Assembly: GCF_040182565.1 (NCBI RefSeq)
Contig: NC_089874.1
Coordinates: 151,554,501-151,618,500 of the forward strand
Source of the DNA: Anser cygnoides
Lineage: Eukaryota; Chordata; Aves; Anseriformes; Anatidae
Length of the DNA stretch: 64,000 nucleotides
Direction of reading: 5' to 3'
The notes below the pieces were generated by a model. That model ran no database searches. It saw nothing but the letters and a program-made list of their open reading frames with translations, and was not told the DNA's origin. Positions 25,301 through 37,029 of this stretch are shown here, piece after piece. The position numbers were made by a program, and so were the translations under genes. Position 1 is the stretch's first letter, and each line of letters begins with the position of its first letter.

Positions 25301-26120
25301 TAAAGCTGGAGCTGAGGCACTTTGTTTGAATGATATTTTTTGGATAAATAGTTTATATGTTGAAAAAATGCAAATGAAATAGCTGCTTTTTTTTATTTTA
25401 ATTGCTGAATTGACTATTTGCTGATTTCATCTGAACAGTGTTTCCATTGTTGAAGCACTTTGCCTTTAAAGCTGGAAAGTAAAAAATAATTTTAAAACTT
25501 AGGACAAAATAAGTGTTTGTTTCAGTCCCAGCCTAACCGAGGTTATGTTCTTCACTTCACCAGCAGAGCTGAGCTGATCCTCTCCTCTCCATCAGTGACA
25601 GAAGACATGAGATGGCTGCGCGTCCCCAGGGGCTGTGGCACCCGATGCCTTCAATGCTGGCTGCTGCTCCGGGGTGAGTCCTGCCAGGTCTGGAGGCATG
25701 AGTGCATGTTCCCACGTGTACCTACAGAAGCTGTTTTCACGATCTCTCAAGAGAAGGGGAACTGCATTAAATTGGTGGGGCAAGCTTCCTCTTCTCCTAA
25801 CTCTTTTTGTTCAAATGCCGCCACGGAAACATCCTTGTGGAAGGGCAGGGACAGCTGGCTGGGGCTGCTGCCATCCCCTGACACCCCCGTGGTGCCCACG
25901 CCAGGATCTGCTGGTGGCAGCTGGTCGGGGATGCAAAGGGCTGAAGTGAGACTGTAACAAGCTATGTCAATAGGCTTTTCTGCAAGAGAGACGTAAAAAT
26001 CACAAAGGTTTTAACTCTGGGTAATGCCTCAATTTTCTTGTCTCGCTGAACAGCAGTGCAGTGGCTGTGTGTCATCTGGCTGATCCCTGGAACAACGATG
26101 CTTCTGAATAAGATGTAAAG
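19355..26120. other. Intergenic unique sequence, 6.8 kb
   Basis: No gene, CR1 or LTR was recognised. GC-richer islands at about 19550-20040 and 25520-25950 carry ORFs of up to 146 codons with no domain or exon structure. The block at 25140-25480 is AT-rich with two perfect ATGCAAAT octamers (25276-25283, 25368-25375). Confidence 0.5.
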
Positions 26121-26440
26121 ACAGAATCGCAGAATCACAAACTGGTTGAGGTTGGCACGGCCCTCTGGGGTCCATCTGGTCCAACCCTCCTGTTAAAGCA
26201 GGGACACCCAGAGCAGGGTGCCCAGGGTCACATCCAGGTGGCTTTTGAAGATCTCCAAGAAGGGAGAATCTGCAACCACCCTGGGCAACTTGTGCCAGTG
26301 CTCTGTCACCCCCACAGTACAGAAGTGCTTCTGGTGTTCAGATAGGACCTCCTGTGTTCCAGTGTGTGCCCGTTGCCTCTTGTCCTGGTACTGGACACTA
26401 CTGAAAAGAGCCGGGCTCCATCCTCATTGCATCCTACTGA
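26121..26440 (-). mobile_element. CR1 LINE fragment, minus strand, second subfamily
   Basis: The stretch begins ACAGAATCGCAGAATCACAA, then reads GGTCCATCTGGTCCAACCCT, GCAGGGACACCCAGAGCAGG and AACCACCCTGGGCAACTTGT. It ends near CACTACTGAAAAGAGCCGGG. This differs from the 'cccagggacggtgac' subfamily elsewhere in the window and is an older avian CR1 type. Confidence 0.9.
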
Positions 26441-29400
26441 GACCTGAATGAAAGTAGAAGGACAGAAGCGAAGGGCTTCCCTAATTACAGCAGTCTGTAC
26501 CAGCCTCTTGGGACTGACTTGTTCATCAGTCTCACCTTTGTATCAGTTTTAGACATGGCATCATGGTTGTCAAATAATTCTTTTTATTTTAGAGGGAAAG
26601 AATGGAGATCCATATCATCACACTTGAATGAATGAATGTTTATTCCCAAATTGTACTGACTGCAAGACTGCTGAAATGTGGCAAAACCAGGGAGATACCT
26701 GCAATAGCAGGTCCGCCAGAGCAAACCAGGCAATGCAATATGTAACAGTAACAGAGGCCAAAAGGTCTTTTCCAATGCACCAGATCGATTCCTAACATAA
26801 CCTGCAAATTTTTGTGGTTTCAAACACAGTGCTGGGTTCACTGCTAACAATTCCAACTGTGTGGGCATGGCATAGTTAGAAATGGCTACTTTGCAGAGAG
26901 CAAGCATATACATATATATATAAAGACATATCAGATGCACCGTGGCCTTTCTTTCTGACAAGCCTTTGGTTAAACAGTTGTGAATGTGCCCTGCTCACAT
27001 GCTGCTGACACTAAGGATTTGGTGTAGCGAGGAAGAGGACAAAGCAGTTTGATGTTTCCAAAGACTGGAGAAAAAAAATCACGTACCTGTCCCTGAGTGC
27101 TGGTTGTAGGAGGCTTTTATCTCACTGCCAGCCCAAATGAGAATTTTACCCCTGCTGTGTACTTGAACCACGGTAAAACAACAGAACTGTTGTTAAACTT
27201 GGTGCTGCAGTCATTGCAGTGCGGTGAGACAGATGCATAAATACAAAGGGCAGCTTCAGCAGCACTAATCTGAATTTACAGGGACACTGCAGACCTGATT
27301 TATTCAGGCAACTGCTTGCAAAATTGAAGGCTGAATTTATCTCCATGTCATAAATCCACTGGAGTTTTTAAAAACACGGGGCAGCAGGGAACACTGGCCT
27401 CCATCCTGCCATGCCACCTCTGCTCTGACGAGGAGATGACTATTGTTTTTTCTGGTTTTGGAGGCAGAGAGGCGGCAGGCAGTCTGGGTAGGCAATGGTT
27501 CAAGGTTTCCCAAGCTATGGATTTTACTTCACCAGAAGGCCCTGGGGATAAATTAAACTAACACAGGTTAGATAAGTGTTCAAGAACACTCTTAGTGTTA
27601 GGTAAGATGCCTTCAAGAACCAGCTCAAGAGGGAATGAAGTACAGTGGGAATGCTCTGGCATCCTGGGAATTGCCATCAGAAAAAAATAAAGATGGTTGG
27701 ATCTTTCTTTCAGGCAAATTGGTTTTGGAAGTTGTCTGACCTGGCATTTCCCACATTTTGTAGAAACACCTTAGCAGATGTTGAGAGTCAAGACTTTATC
27801 ATGGCTTCAATTTCTGTACAGGTGCTTTAAGAGAAATGCCTAGGGTTTTTGGAAATAAATTTCACTGCAGATTCTTAACTGGCTTTATCCAGCTTCTGAT
27901 ATGCAGATCTTTGGCTCCTGACGATGCACGTTACGGTTTAGGACAGCGTGTTGTTTGCAGCATGTGGTCAGAGCTCTGGGCATGGTTCTGATGCTGCAGC
28001 TGAGGTTTCCGTGGCCGCGGTGGAGCTGGATCTGTATGATTTGAGGTGGGGGTCCTGCCGCTGATATCGGGGCTGAGCACAGCCCAGCCACTCTCTGCTG
28101 GTAAAAGTCCCTTTCCTCTACTTGGAAAGGAAAGCAAATAAACAACAAAGGATTTTTGTTATCCTTTGCAAAAAAAGCAGCAAGCTTTCTTCCCTCACAT
28201 TCTATGCTGTGTTTGTGTGGAAACATAGCGACAGTTAAATGAGCTTTGTTAAATCTTTCATCAAACACGCTAGCTGTGAAGAAGGCAGAGGAGGTAAAAG
28301 GCAGTCTAGTGTTTTCCCTGCAGACTTTCTCGCAGAGGCTGCTACCAGTTCTGAGGTCTGCAAATCTGCGGTTCCTACGTGCAGTTGCTCATTTTTGCAC
28401 AGACAATTTCCTGTAAGTGGCTGTTTTGAGAGAGAAATTGCATAGATCCTGAATTTCTATTCTATCTGAAGTCATTTTTCTCCCATTCCCAAGTGAGAGA
28501 AAAATTGGGTGTAAATGTGACTGTTTCTAAATCCACTCTTTTTTCATGAAGGATCAGCTAATTATTTTAGAAGGATCTGTACAGAGAAGGGAAGATGCAG
28601 GCTGGGGGGTTTAGCTGCAAAGTTCTTAGATCATCCCGGCTCCTGGGTACAGGATGTCTGTAAACTACTCCTGGATATGAAACCCGGTCTGAGAACAATC
28701 CAGGTCTGTATTTGACAGAGATTTTGGAAAAAGTGAAGGCTCTATGCGCTCAAATGCTGAGGTAATGCAAGTTATATCACAACTGACACTCAGCTGCATT
28801 TCCAATTTCAATGATTATTGCAGAGATGCTTTGGCTTCAGTCTTGCACTCATTAAGTTTTAGCATGCCTCAACTTTGTGTTAGTATCTTTTTTTTTTTCT
28901 TTTGAACTGATATCTAAGTTCAAACTGAAAAAAAAACCACCATATGGCTACACAATACCTTTCACAAAACAAATATGAATGTCTTAAAAATTAAGATAAA
29001 TGTGAATTTAAATCTATAACTGACTCAAAACTTCAGTCCCTCTCTCTTTTCCTCTTCCATGTTTATATTCTTAAGTGCCTATTTTATCTGGCTTCCAAGT
29101 CTCTAACGCAGTGGATTTTTGCTGCTTAAAAGGAATCAATTGCTTTGCAAGCCAACAAATGGGCTTCCAGGTAAGGGAGAAAAATATTTGGCCCCCGTGC
29201 CCCACTCCCCTGTGCTGCTGCCCCGTGGAGATGGGTTGTGTCTGCGTCAGTGCTGGTGCATTCAGTAACTTGACATCTCCACTTTGGCTCCTGGTAGTTC
29301 AGAAGAGCAAATATTATTGCTAACTTCATTTTGCGCAGAGCAACCGACATGAAGCAGCAAAGCTTTTGCGCGCCTTCTTGGTTAGTAAGGGCTATAATTC

Positions 29401-32400
29401 ATGCAGCTTGTGTTTGGTGTGGAATGACAAGTTAATGGAAGTGAATTTCCTCCCATTTACAAATCAAACCCTCCGAATAAACAATGAGTCAAATCACAGG
29501 AGGCTTGAAATGTTTCCTCTCTCCTGTGCTCTCTCCTTTCCTGGATGGTGGGTGCTTCGTGGCAGCAGCGACATTTCCCCATCTCTCTCTGATAATCCAG
29601 ACAGTGCTCAGTAGGCTGCTGGCTTTGACATCTGGAAGAGTATTATAAAAGGAGCATAGAAATGGCTTGTATAAAAAAAAAAATCACCTCCTTTTCTTTC
29701 CCCCCTGCCTTACATGGTTACATGCATGGTTACTGCATTTTTCAGCAGGGACAAGATGCTGCTGCAGAGAGTGCAGGGACCCGTGTCGGGTCACAGCTAC
29801 AGACCCAAGCCAGGGACCCAGGGACTCCGGTTATTTTACAGTTCTCTCTATTAAGGGTGAGAGTATTGGGGTCAGATTCCTTTGGGTTTGGTACTCCTTT
29901 GGTTTTGGGTACTGCAAAGCAGAGGGCACTCTGCCCCACACACCTGCAGTCCATGGATCACGGCCCAGGCTGACTGTTCCCTTTCTGGCATCTCTGAGGG
30001 CTTTAGCTGTGACTGGTTGTGGGAAAGAGCTGGTGGTTTTGGTGTTTCTGCTTCATATTGTTCTGTTTCATGATTCAGTATGCACTTGTGGGATGCCCCG
30101 TATAGGCTGCTTACTGAAACGCACCCTTAATTTGCTTAGGTTTTTAAGCTTTTTGAGACAGGAGCTCTCTCTTCTGCACAGGGCTGAATGAGTACTGAGA
30201 TTGTGGGACCCAAATTTTGTGTGTGCTCCTTAAGTAGCAATCATTCTTCCTAAAACAGACGCTCACGAGCACCCAGCAGTTGATCAGGCCATTCAGAGAG
30301 ATGTATAATATTTGTGTGACATGGTGCCAAGAGGTACACACCACAGCAAGACTGATGGCACCCACAGAGATGACCCAGCCAGGTTAGTGCACCAGCTCTG
30401 CCATCTCCTCCCTGCCCTGACATGGGAAGCGAGCTCTGAGAGCCAGAGGAACCACAGCCCTGGCCTCACGTGCTCTGGAGCTGCACCTGAAACCACGACC
30501 GTGCAAATAAACCTTTGCCAGTGGCACAAGGAACATTCTCATGGCTGTGGCACTGAAATAATGAGGGACCTCCTCAAATTTAGCTGCGTGTTTGTTGTTG
30601 ACTTAAGCTGGTCTGAACACACGATGAACAGAGGTGTTGACACACCAGCCTGCTTGGCAGAAGCTCCGTATCATAGTTTGATTTTAGATTTGTACCCGGC
30701 CTGCCATTTGACACTTGCTGTTAAATCTCCACCACATAATGAACTCAGTGGGCTGCCAATCGAAGGGAAGTCAAGAACTGAAAAACAGCCATTGCAAGGG
30801 GAAAAACTGAGTACCGCTGGCAGAATAAAGGTGGGAGTTTGCATTATATCTCCATCCTCTTCTCCATACTATGCCTGAATCAAATCGATCTCTTAGGAAT
30901 GATTTGGGCAATATGTGGGAACATTAAAAACTACAAACCACCCAGAGGTAGAGTGCAGATAAGACCCTGGAGTTATCCCCCGATTTCTCAGCCTGTAGGT
31001 GCTTTTGTTCCACAAGTAGATAGGTTTCTCTGCAGCCAAAGCATGACTGAGAGCATCTCATGGAGCAGAGAGCTGCTCACGGGGGTGCCTTTGCCTCACA
31101 AGAAAGTCAAATGAGGGGCAGGGAAGTGGGACCTGGCAAGGCTTTATCACCTCTACAGGGAGTTATGTTACGGGCTCTGAATTACAGTGTTTAAAGGACT
31201 AGGCATTTTAGGGACTGCAATACCTATGTTAGAAGCTGAAGACAGACTGTCTGGATCTGGCCATCATTGTATTTTGGTTTCTGGTTTGCAGTGATATTAG
31301 GGCAGCAAGAAGAGAGATTGCTGCCTATTACTCACTCCTGTAGCCCCTTGCTTATGGCCTGCATGCAGCTTTGAAGCAGAGCCATATGAAGACATCACCA
31401 TTCTGGTCTCATTCTGGTTTGAGACATCAAGGAAGAAAATTAAATAAGGAGATGATACAAAAACTGCTTTGCAAATTATCCCACAGGTATTATGAAGGAG
31501 AAGCCCTGCAGATAAAATACACTGAGTAATTTCAAATCCATTAGCAGTGGGTGTGCATAGAAATCCCTTGTCTGTTATGGAAATGTGTGGGCATCTGTCC
31601 ATAAATTGATAAAATACTGAGAGAAATGCTAACGAAGCTGAGACTGGAACAGCAACGAGAAGCTGTGCAAGGCTCTGATGCTAAATACTCTCTGCAACTA
31701 CACAGAAACAAAGACGAGGCTGGGAAAATCAGAATTAACAGCAATCCAATTTAATAAGAAGTGGTTTTTTCACGGGTGCTTATGGAAGGAATTAATCTGT
31801 TAGATGTGGAACTCAGGAGAAAGAAGGGAAATCATTATGTATTACTGGGGCCTCGGTCTGACTCACACCAAAATCAAAAGCATTTAACGGTGTAACTGTC
31901 TTTCCCTTATCAAGCCTATACCGTGGGATAGGGGCTGAACACATGAAGAAGCATGTTGTGTTATAGATGCAATAATTACCTGGTTGTGCAAAAGATGAGA
32001 AGGTAGAAAAGTAATTCTGTGGGCAATGTTAACTTTAAAGTAACTTATTTCTAGAAAAGTGGGTTTGGGAGCATCAGAAGAGGGCAATGGGATGAATTTT
32101 GGAAAGGAGAATGAAAAAATTACTGCGGGTAATGCTGTTTGAGGTTTTAAAGCACAAAGCACTCCCTCATTCATACGACCAGGCAGCTGAGGCTTGGAAG
32201 CTTGCCTAGAGATGGGATTGTATTATGGGCACTGCTGAGAAAATTCTGTATAAATATGTTTCTGTTGAGGTTAAAAAAAGGCAAAATAGGCGGCTGCTGA
32301 CATGTGAACATAAAAGTATCTCCCACAGGATTTCAGGTTCAATTTTAATAAATAAACTTGTTGTAGATTAAATAAACCAACAGAGCATATCTATATGGGA

Positions 32401-33661
32401 TTCCAAGAAGTGCAGTTGCTAAAAATTTTCTTTCCCTTTTCTAATACAACACAGCCAAGGAAGAAAGCAAACTGACTTTGTCATGCTTTTAGCTATAGTT
32501 GTGTAGACACGAGAGTTTGAATGGTTATACAGAATTTTATCACAGAAAGAAAACAAAACATCTATGGCTGAGCTGCGTGGGAAGCTATAAGGATGCAAAT
32601 GAGAAGAAGAAATTTATTTGATTCAAACAGGAGGAATCTGGCTGCGTAAAATCCAGTCTTGTTGTACTGTGAGAAAGGGATGCATGTGAAGCAGGGACAT
32701 CTCACTGTATAATTTCAAAACATTGAAGTACTCAGTAGCAGCAGTGGGCTCCAGATAAAAGCTTTTGCAAGCTACATTTGATTTTTTCAGTAAAACAGGT
32801 GAAGGCTATGGTTGCAGTTTTGCAGGCAGATAAGGTGATCACACTGCAGGGCGATCGGTCTGGTGCATACTCACATGATGTCCTTCTCACCTGATGGTAA
32901 AATCAAACATTGTAGAGCTCTCGGGTAGTACCAGATAATATGGTATGGGGAGACTGCATTTTTAGCCAGGCTACTGGGGTCAGTTTTAAGCCTGGCAATA
33001 AAATGTGAACAGGAAGCTTGATGGAATTACGTGAACAGGAGCTACGCCTTCATGGTGTTAGCTATTAGATACATTTCTTATGCCAGTAAGTGTAATATGG
33101 GATCACAAGACCAGGAAATACCATAGGGTCTTTCATTCCACTCTCTCTGATGGGGCATGGCCACAAATATTACACCCAAACCTGCCTGGAGAGCTCAGGG
33201 TGTTCCTCTGGTAGGTGTCCACCCCTGCATCTGCTCTCTAGAAAGGTGTCAAGCGAAACTCGTAAAACGCTTTGTTATCTCCTGTTGACGAAGATGCTCC
33301 AGGTGACTAATTCACATGTGGACATTTAGTCCGAAGCAATCTGGAGTCAGGAGAGATGAACTGTCAGCCACACTGGGTGGATCGTGACCTAGCAACTTGT
33401 TTGAGGTACAAAGCAACGGCCCTCTCAGTAGAAAGAGGAGAGAAAACAGCCAAAGAGAGACAGGAATTTTCACTGCAAGCTCAAGTTCCTCCTCTTACGT
33501 GAGCGTTGGGTGGCATGTGGCTGTCTTCATTTTGCACTTTTTTGTTAGGTTTGTGGGTAGGAGGGGAAATGGATTGTGTTAAGATGGTGGTAAGCCGGTG
33601 AGATAAGTGAAGAGAAATGAAAGAGAGCCTTTGTTTCTGCAAAAACAACATTCTGGAGACT

Positions 33662-33755
33662 AATACCATGTGTACTTTCATCAGAATTACTAATGTTCCT
33701 GTTGTAAAATACCATGTGTACTTTCATCAGAATTACTAATGTTCCTGTTGTAAAA
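33662..33755. repeat. Perfect tandem duplication, 46-bp unit, two copies
   Basis: The unit beginning AATACCATGTGTACTTTCAT and ending CCTGTTGTAA occurs at 33662-33707 and again at 33708-33753 with no mismatch, and two further bases continue the match. Complete identity suggests a recent event or an assembly artefact. Confidence 0.95.
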
Positions 33756-34331
33756 GCAGTCATGTAAGAGAAAAATCCGGTGCTGTAGGAGTTAGAGTAT
33801 GGCCTACAGAGATAACAGATCTTCATCTTGTTTGTTTCTTGGTGCTTAAGCACAGCAAGTGAGGGGGAAAAAACAACAAGCCAGAGCACTGAAGGTAGTC
33901 ATGTCAGGAAGTCAGAAATGTGCCCTGAGCAGCATCATGACTGCATAGCACCCTTGTCTGCGGGTGTTCAGCACCCAGGTCTGCAAGGTGCTGAGCGCCC
34001 ATGGTCCTGCTGTGTGCCATAGATGTTTTTGAGAAGGAGAAGGGGTTGTACCAATGTGCTCCAACGTGGTGCTCAGGGCTTCCTGTGGTGAGATAGGTGC
34101 TGCTGTGAGTGCTGGGGAGTGGGGCCATAGAGGGGGGGCAGGACCATGGTGGTCTCTCAGACCATGGTCTTCCACTCCAGATACAACTCAGAAACTGCAA
34201 TCATGCGGTAGATACCTGAGCCTCTCTTTGCTGTGCATTTGGAAATGTAGGAGACATCTTCCCTTGTGGTAAGGCAGTGCTGGTGCTAATGAAAAGGGGT
34301 CCCTCTCCTAAAGCCCTTTATGCTGCTGAAA

Positions 34332-34422
34332 GACTTCTCTGAGAAGTCTGAACTGCTGGAGAATCCAAAGATAATAATCTGATAATCATACATTTAAAAA
34401 ACTTTGCTTTAAAAGCCTCTGC
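34332..34422 (+). repeat. Dispersed direct repeat, copy A
   Basis: It shares about 80 percent of bases with 35296-35388, including AACTGCTGGAGAA, CCAAAGATAATAATCTG and GCTTTAAAA. The similarity may extend some 15 bases upstream (TTTATGC). It matches no repeat family that I know. Confidence 0.75.
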
Positions 34423-35295
34423 TGGTTTGCTGCTGGAAGCACAAAACCTTCCCCTCTCAGAAGCCAATAGTGGAGCAAGAAGGGTTCAGAGAGGGTGACT
34501 CTGATGATCTGAAGGGTGGGAAATAGCTAGGATCAACAGAGCTTTGTCACTTTCTGAAGACAAAAAAGAGATAAGGGAGGGCATGGTAGAGGTCTATAAA
34601 ACCTGGAGTGTTCACGTTCACTGCGTTTTCTGAAGCAGGGACTCCAGGCCGCCAAATTTCACTGAAGAGCAGTGTCAAAACAAATAAAAAATATTTGGTT
34701 TGTGACACCAGGTTTAGGCAAGCTGTTGAGCAGGTAGCAATGGGGAGCTGTAGTTATTAGAGGTGCTGGGGTGTAGTTCTATGGTTTTCTTTCTCTCCCC
34801 TCCCAATTCAGCTCTACAAAGCAAGAAAAAACAGCTCCTGGGTTTCTTGCACTCCTCCCCCTGCTCTCTTTTGCCATAGTTGCTGCTGTCTCTGCTTTTC
34901 TTCCTTCCAGGTAGCTTTCTCTGGAAGGCTTGGACCTCCAGGAAGCCTCATGCCTGAATGACTTCTGGTCCAGACGTTTCCTGGACAGGGTGGCACTGAC
35001 CGTGGCGGGGCAGAGACAGAGGCCACAGCCTCCCCGGTGTGCTCCAGACCCCACACCAGCTTTAATTAGGCAATGTAAGATGCTATCTGTGTGCCTCAGG
35101 GGATTCCAGTTCAGAAAGCAGAGAGAAAAGGGCCATCAAACTTTTATGGCAGGTTGTAGTTAATTTACATAAGAACTCTTCTTTCATTTCAGTGCATGGA
35201 AAATGTTTTTACAGTAGCTGTACGTGAAATCTATTCCAATCCTTTTGCATCAATAACCCCGTTTTCAGGATTGAATTTATGCATGAAAACCCAGT

Positions 35296-35388
35296 GACTT
35301 TCTCCAAGAAGTGTGAACTGCTGGAGAAGCCAAAGATAATAATCTGTTAATCATAAATCTAAAGAGCGTTGCTTTAAAAACCTACTGC
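35296..35388 (+). repeat. Dispersed direct repeat, copy B
   Basis: This is the second copy of the unit at 34332-34422, about 0.96 kb downstream in the same orientation. The two could be a local duplication or two copies of an uncatalogued old element. Confidence 0.75.
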
Positions 35389-36480
35389 ATTTAAGAATCT
35401 CGTCCTCTGTGCTCTGAAATGGAGTAGTTTTAGCTTGAGTCTGTTCTGGTATATCAACAGTATGCGATCCTTTGCTAAGCAGTGACAGCTGAACTAGTTC
35501 ATCTGTTTAACACTGTAGTTATGTATCTTATGCAAAGAGAAACAGTGAGCAGGTGTTTCCTCTTCATCTTTGCCGTCCCGCTAAAGATTTACAAGCTTTT
35601 AATGAGTCTCACCCACTTGTCTTTGCCAAGGATCAGTGTCCTAATTTTTGTAGCCATTACTTGTCTGGAAACTGTTCCAAGTCCTTGGTCACCTCAGTCA
35701 CCCTCCTACGTACCCTGCCATTTTCTACCGCCTTCTTCTGGGAGGACTGTACAGAATATTAAACTGCACAGAATATTAAAAACAAGTCTATAGAGGGGCA
35801 TATTACTTCTTGTCACATAACACACAAATGGTGGATGCTTGGTCCACAAAAGAAGCTCTAACGCATGACCACAGCATAAATAAAATGCCCTCATGATAAA
35901 ATCCCCAAGTGGATTTTCACTATAAGCCACTCTTTTTGTCATTCTTTCCCCTTTCCTTCTGCACTGTATGAAAAACTCTGCCAGCTTTGTGTCTGCCTGT
36001 GGGGGTCCCTCACTCTCTGTTTTCTCATTTCTGTCCACCAACGTGCTTTTCCCAGACCCTTGCAAGCGTGATGACACTGTTCAAACTAATTGAGATAACA
36101 ATGTAATGAAAACTAGCCACACCTTTTGGCTACTCTCATCTACACTCTCTAATCTCCTTTCAGTCAGGGGCTGAGAAAATATTAGTGGGTAAACACTGGT
36201 GAGTCACAGCTATTTCTAGAAGCCACCTGCCCAGGAACCAGGAAAGTGCACGGCTCACGTAACCCTCAGCCAGGAGCTCTCCCATATCAGCATTGTATCA
36301 CTGGGGATGTGTTGCCCCACACGAACCTGCTTTTGCCTTTTTCCTCCATTATAGAAACACAACACCATTTTTCATGTTCGGAGAGACTATTCATGTGGTT
36401 TTGGTTTATTAGTGTCAATTAATACCAAATCCCACTGTTGATTTCCAATAGAGTCAATCATTATCACCTTGGAAAGCCTT

Positions 36481-37029
36481 ATCAGCTCTGGTGAGGCCGT
36501 ACCTTGAGTACTGTGCTCAGTTTTGGGCCCCTCAGTACCAGAAGGACATCGAGGTCCTGGAGCATGCCCAGAGCAGGGCTACGAAGCTGGTGAAGGGCCT
36601 GGAGCACAAGTCCTGTGAGGAGCGGCTGAGAGAACTGGGGGTGTTTGGTCTGGGGAAGAGGAGGCTCAGGGGAGACCTCATTGCTCTCTGCAACTGCCTG
36701 AAAGGAAGCTGTGGGGAGCTGGGGGTCGGCCTCTTCTCACAGATAACCAGTGATAGGACCAGAGGGAATGGCCTCAAGTTGTGCCAGGGGAGGTTCAGGT
36801 TGGAAACGAGGAGACATTTCTTCTCAGAAAGAGCAGTCAGGCACTGGGACGGGTTGCCCAGGGAGGTGGTGGAGTCACCGTCCCTGGGGGTGTTCAAGGA
36901 AAGGCTGGACGTGGTGCTTGGGGACGTGGTTTAGTGGGTGACATTGGTGGTAGGGGGATGGTTGGACCAGATGATCTTGGAGGTCTTTTCCAACCTTAAT
37001 GATTCTGTGATTCTATGATTCTATGATTT
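36481..37029 (+). mobile_element. CR1 LINE fragment with intact 3' end, plus strand
   Basis: The fragment is 549 bp and opens inside ORF2 at the motif ALVRPYLEYCAQFWAPQYQK. It continues through LEHKSCEERLRELGVFGLGK and RRLRGDLIALCNCLKGSCGE to SLGVFKERLDVVLGDVV and a stop. The 3' UTR follows (GATGGTTGGACCAGATGATC), with a tail of GATTCTGTGATTCTATGATT type. The frame is uninterrupted for 147 codons (36491-36934), so this is one of the younger copies. It is truncated at the 5' end. Confidence 0.97.

Larger units (their letters stand above)
26441..36480. other. Intergenic unique sequence, 10 kb
   Basis: No gene was recognised. A perfect 46-bp tandem duplication lies at 33662-33755 and a pair of diverged direct repeats at 34332-34422 and 35296-35388. 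ORFs of up to 188 codons (30312-30878) show no domain and are judged to be chance. Confidence 0.5.

Noticed and set aside
25517..25957. Plus-strand ORF of 146 codons
   Set aside because: GC-rich island with open frames on several strands; no homology recognised.
29667..30191. Plus-strand ORF of 174 codons
   Set aside because: It overlaps other open frames in GC-richer sequence, with no recognisable domain or codon signal.
30312..30878. Plus-strand ORF of 188 codons
   Set aside because: It shows no domain, no signal or membrane segment, no splice context and no recognised homologue. It is among the longest chance frames expected in 64 kb.
36491..36934. 147-codon plus-strand ORF that looks like a strong gene
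   Set aside because: It is the C terminus of CR1 ORF2, not a host gene.
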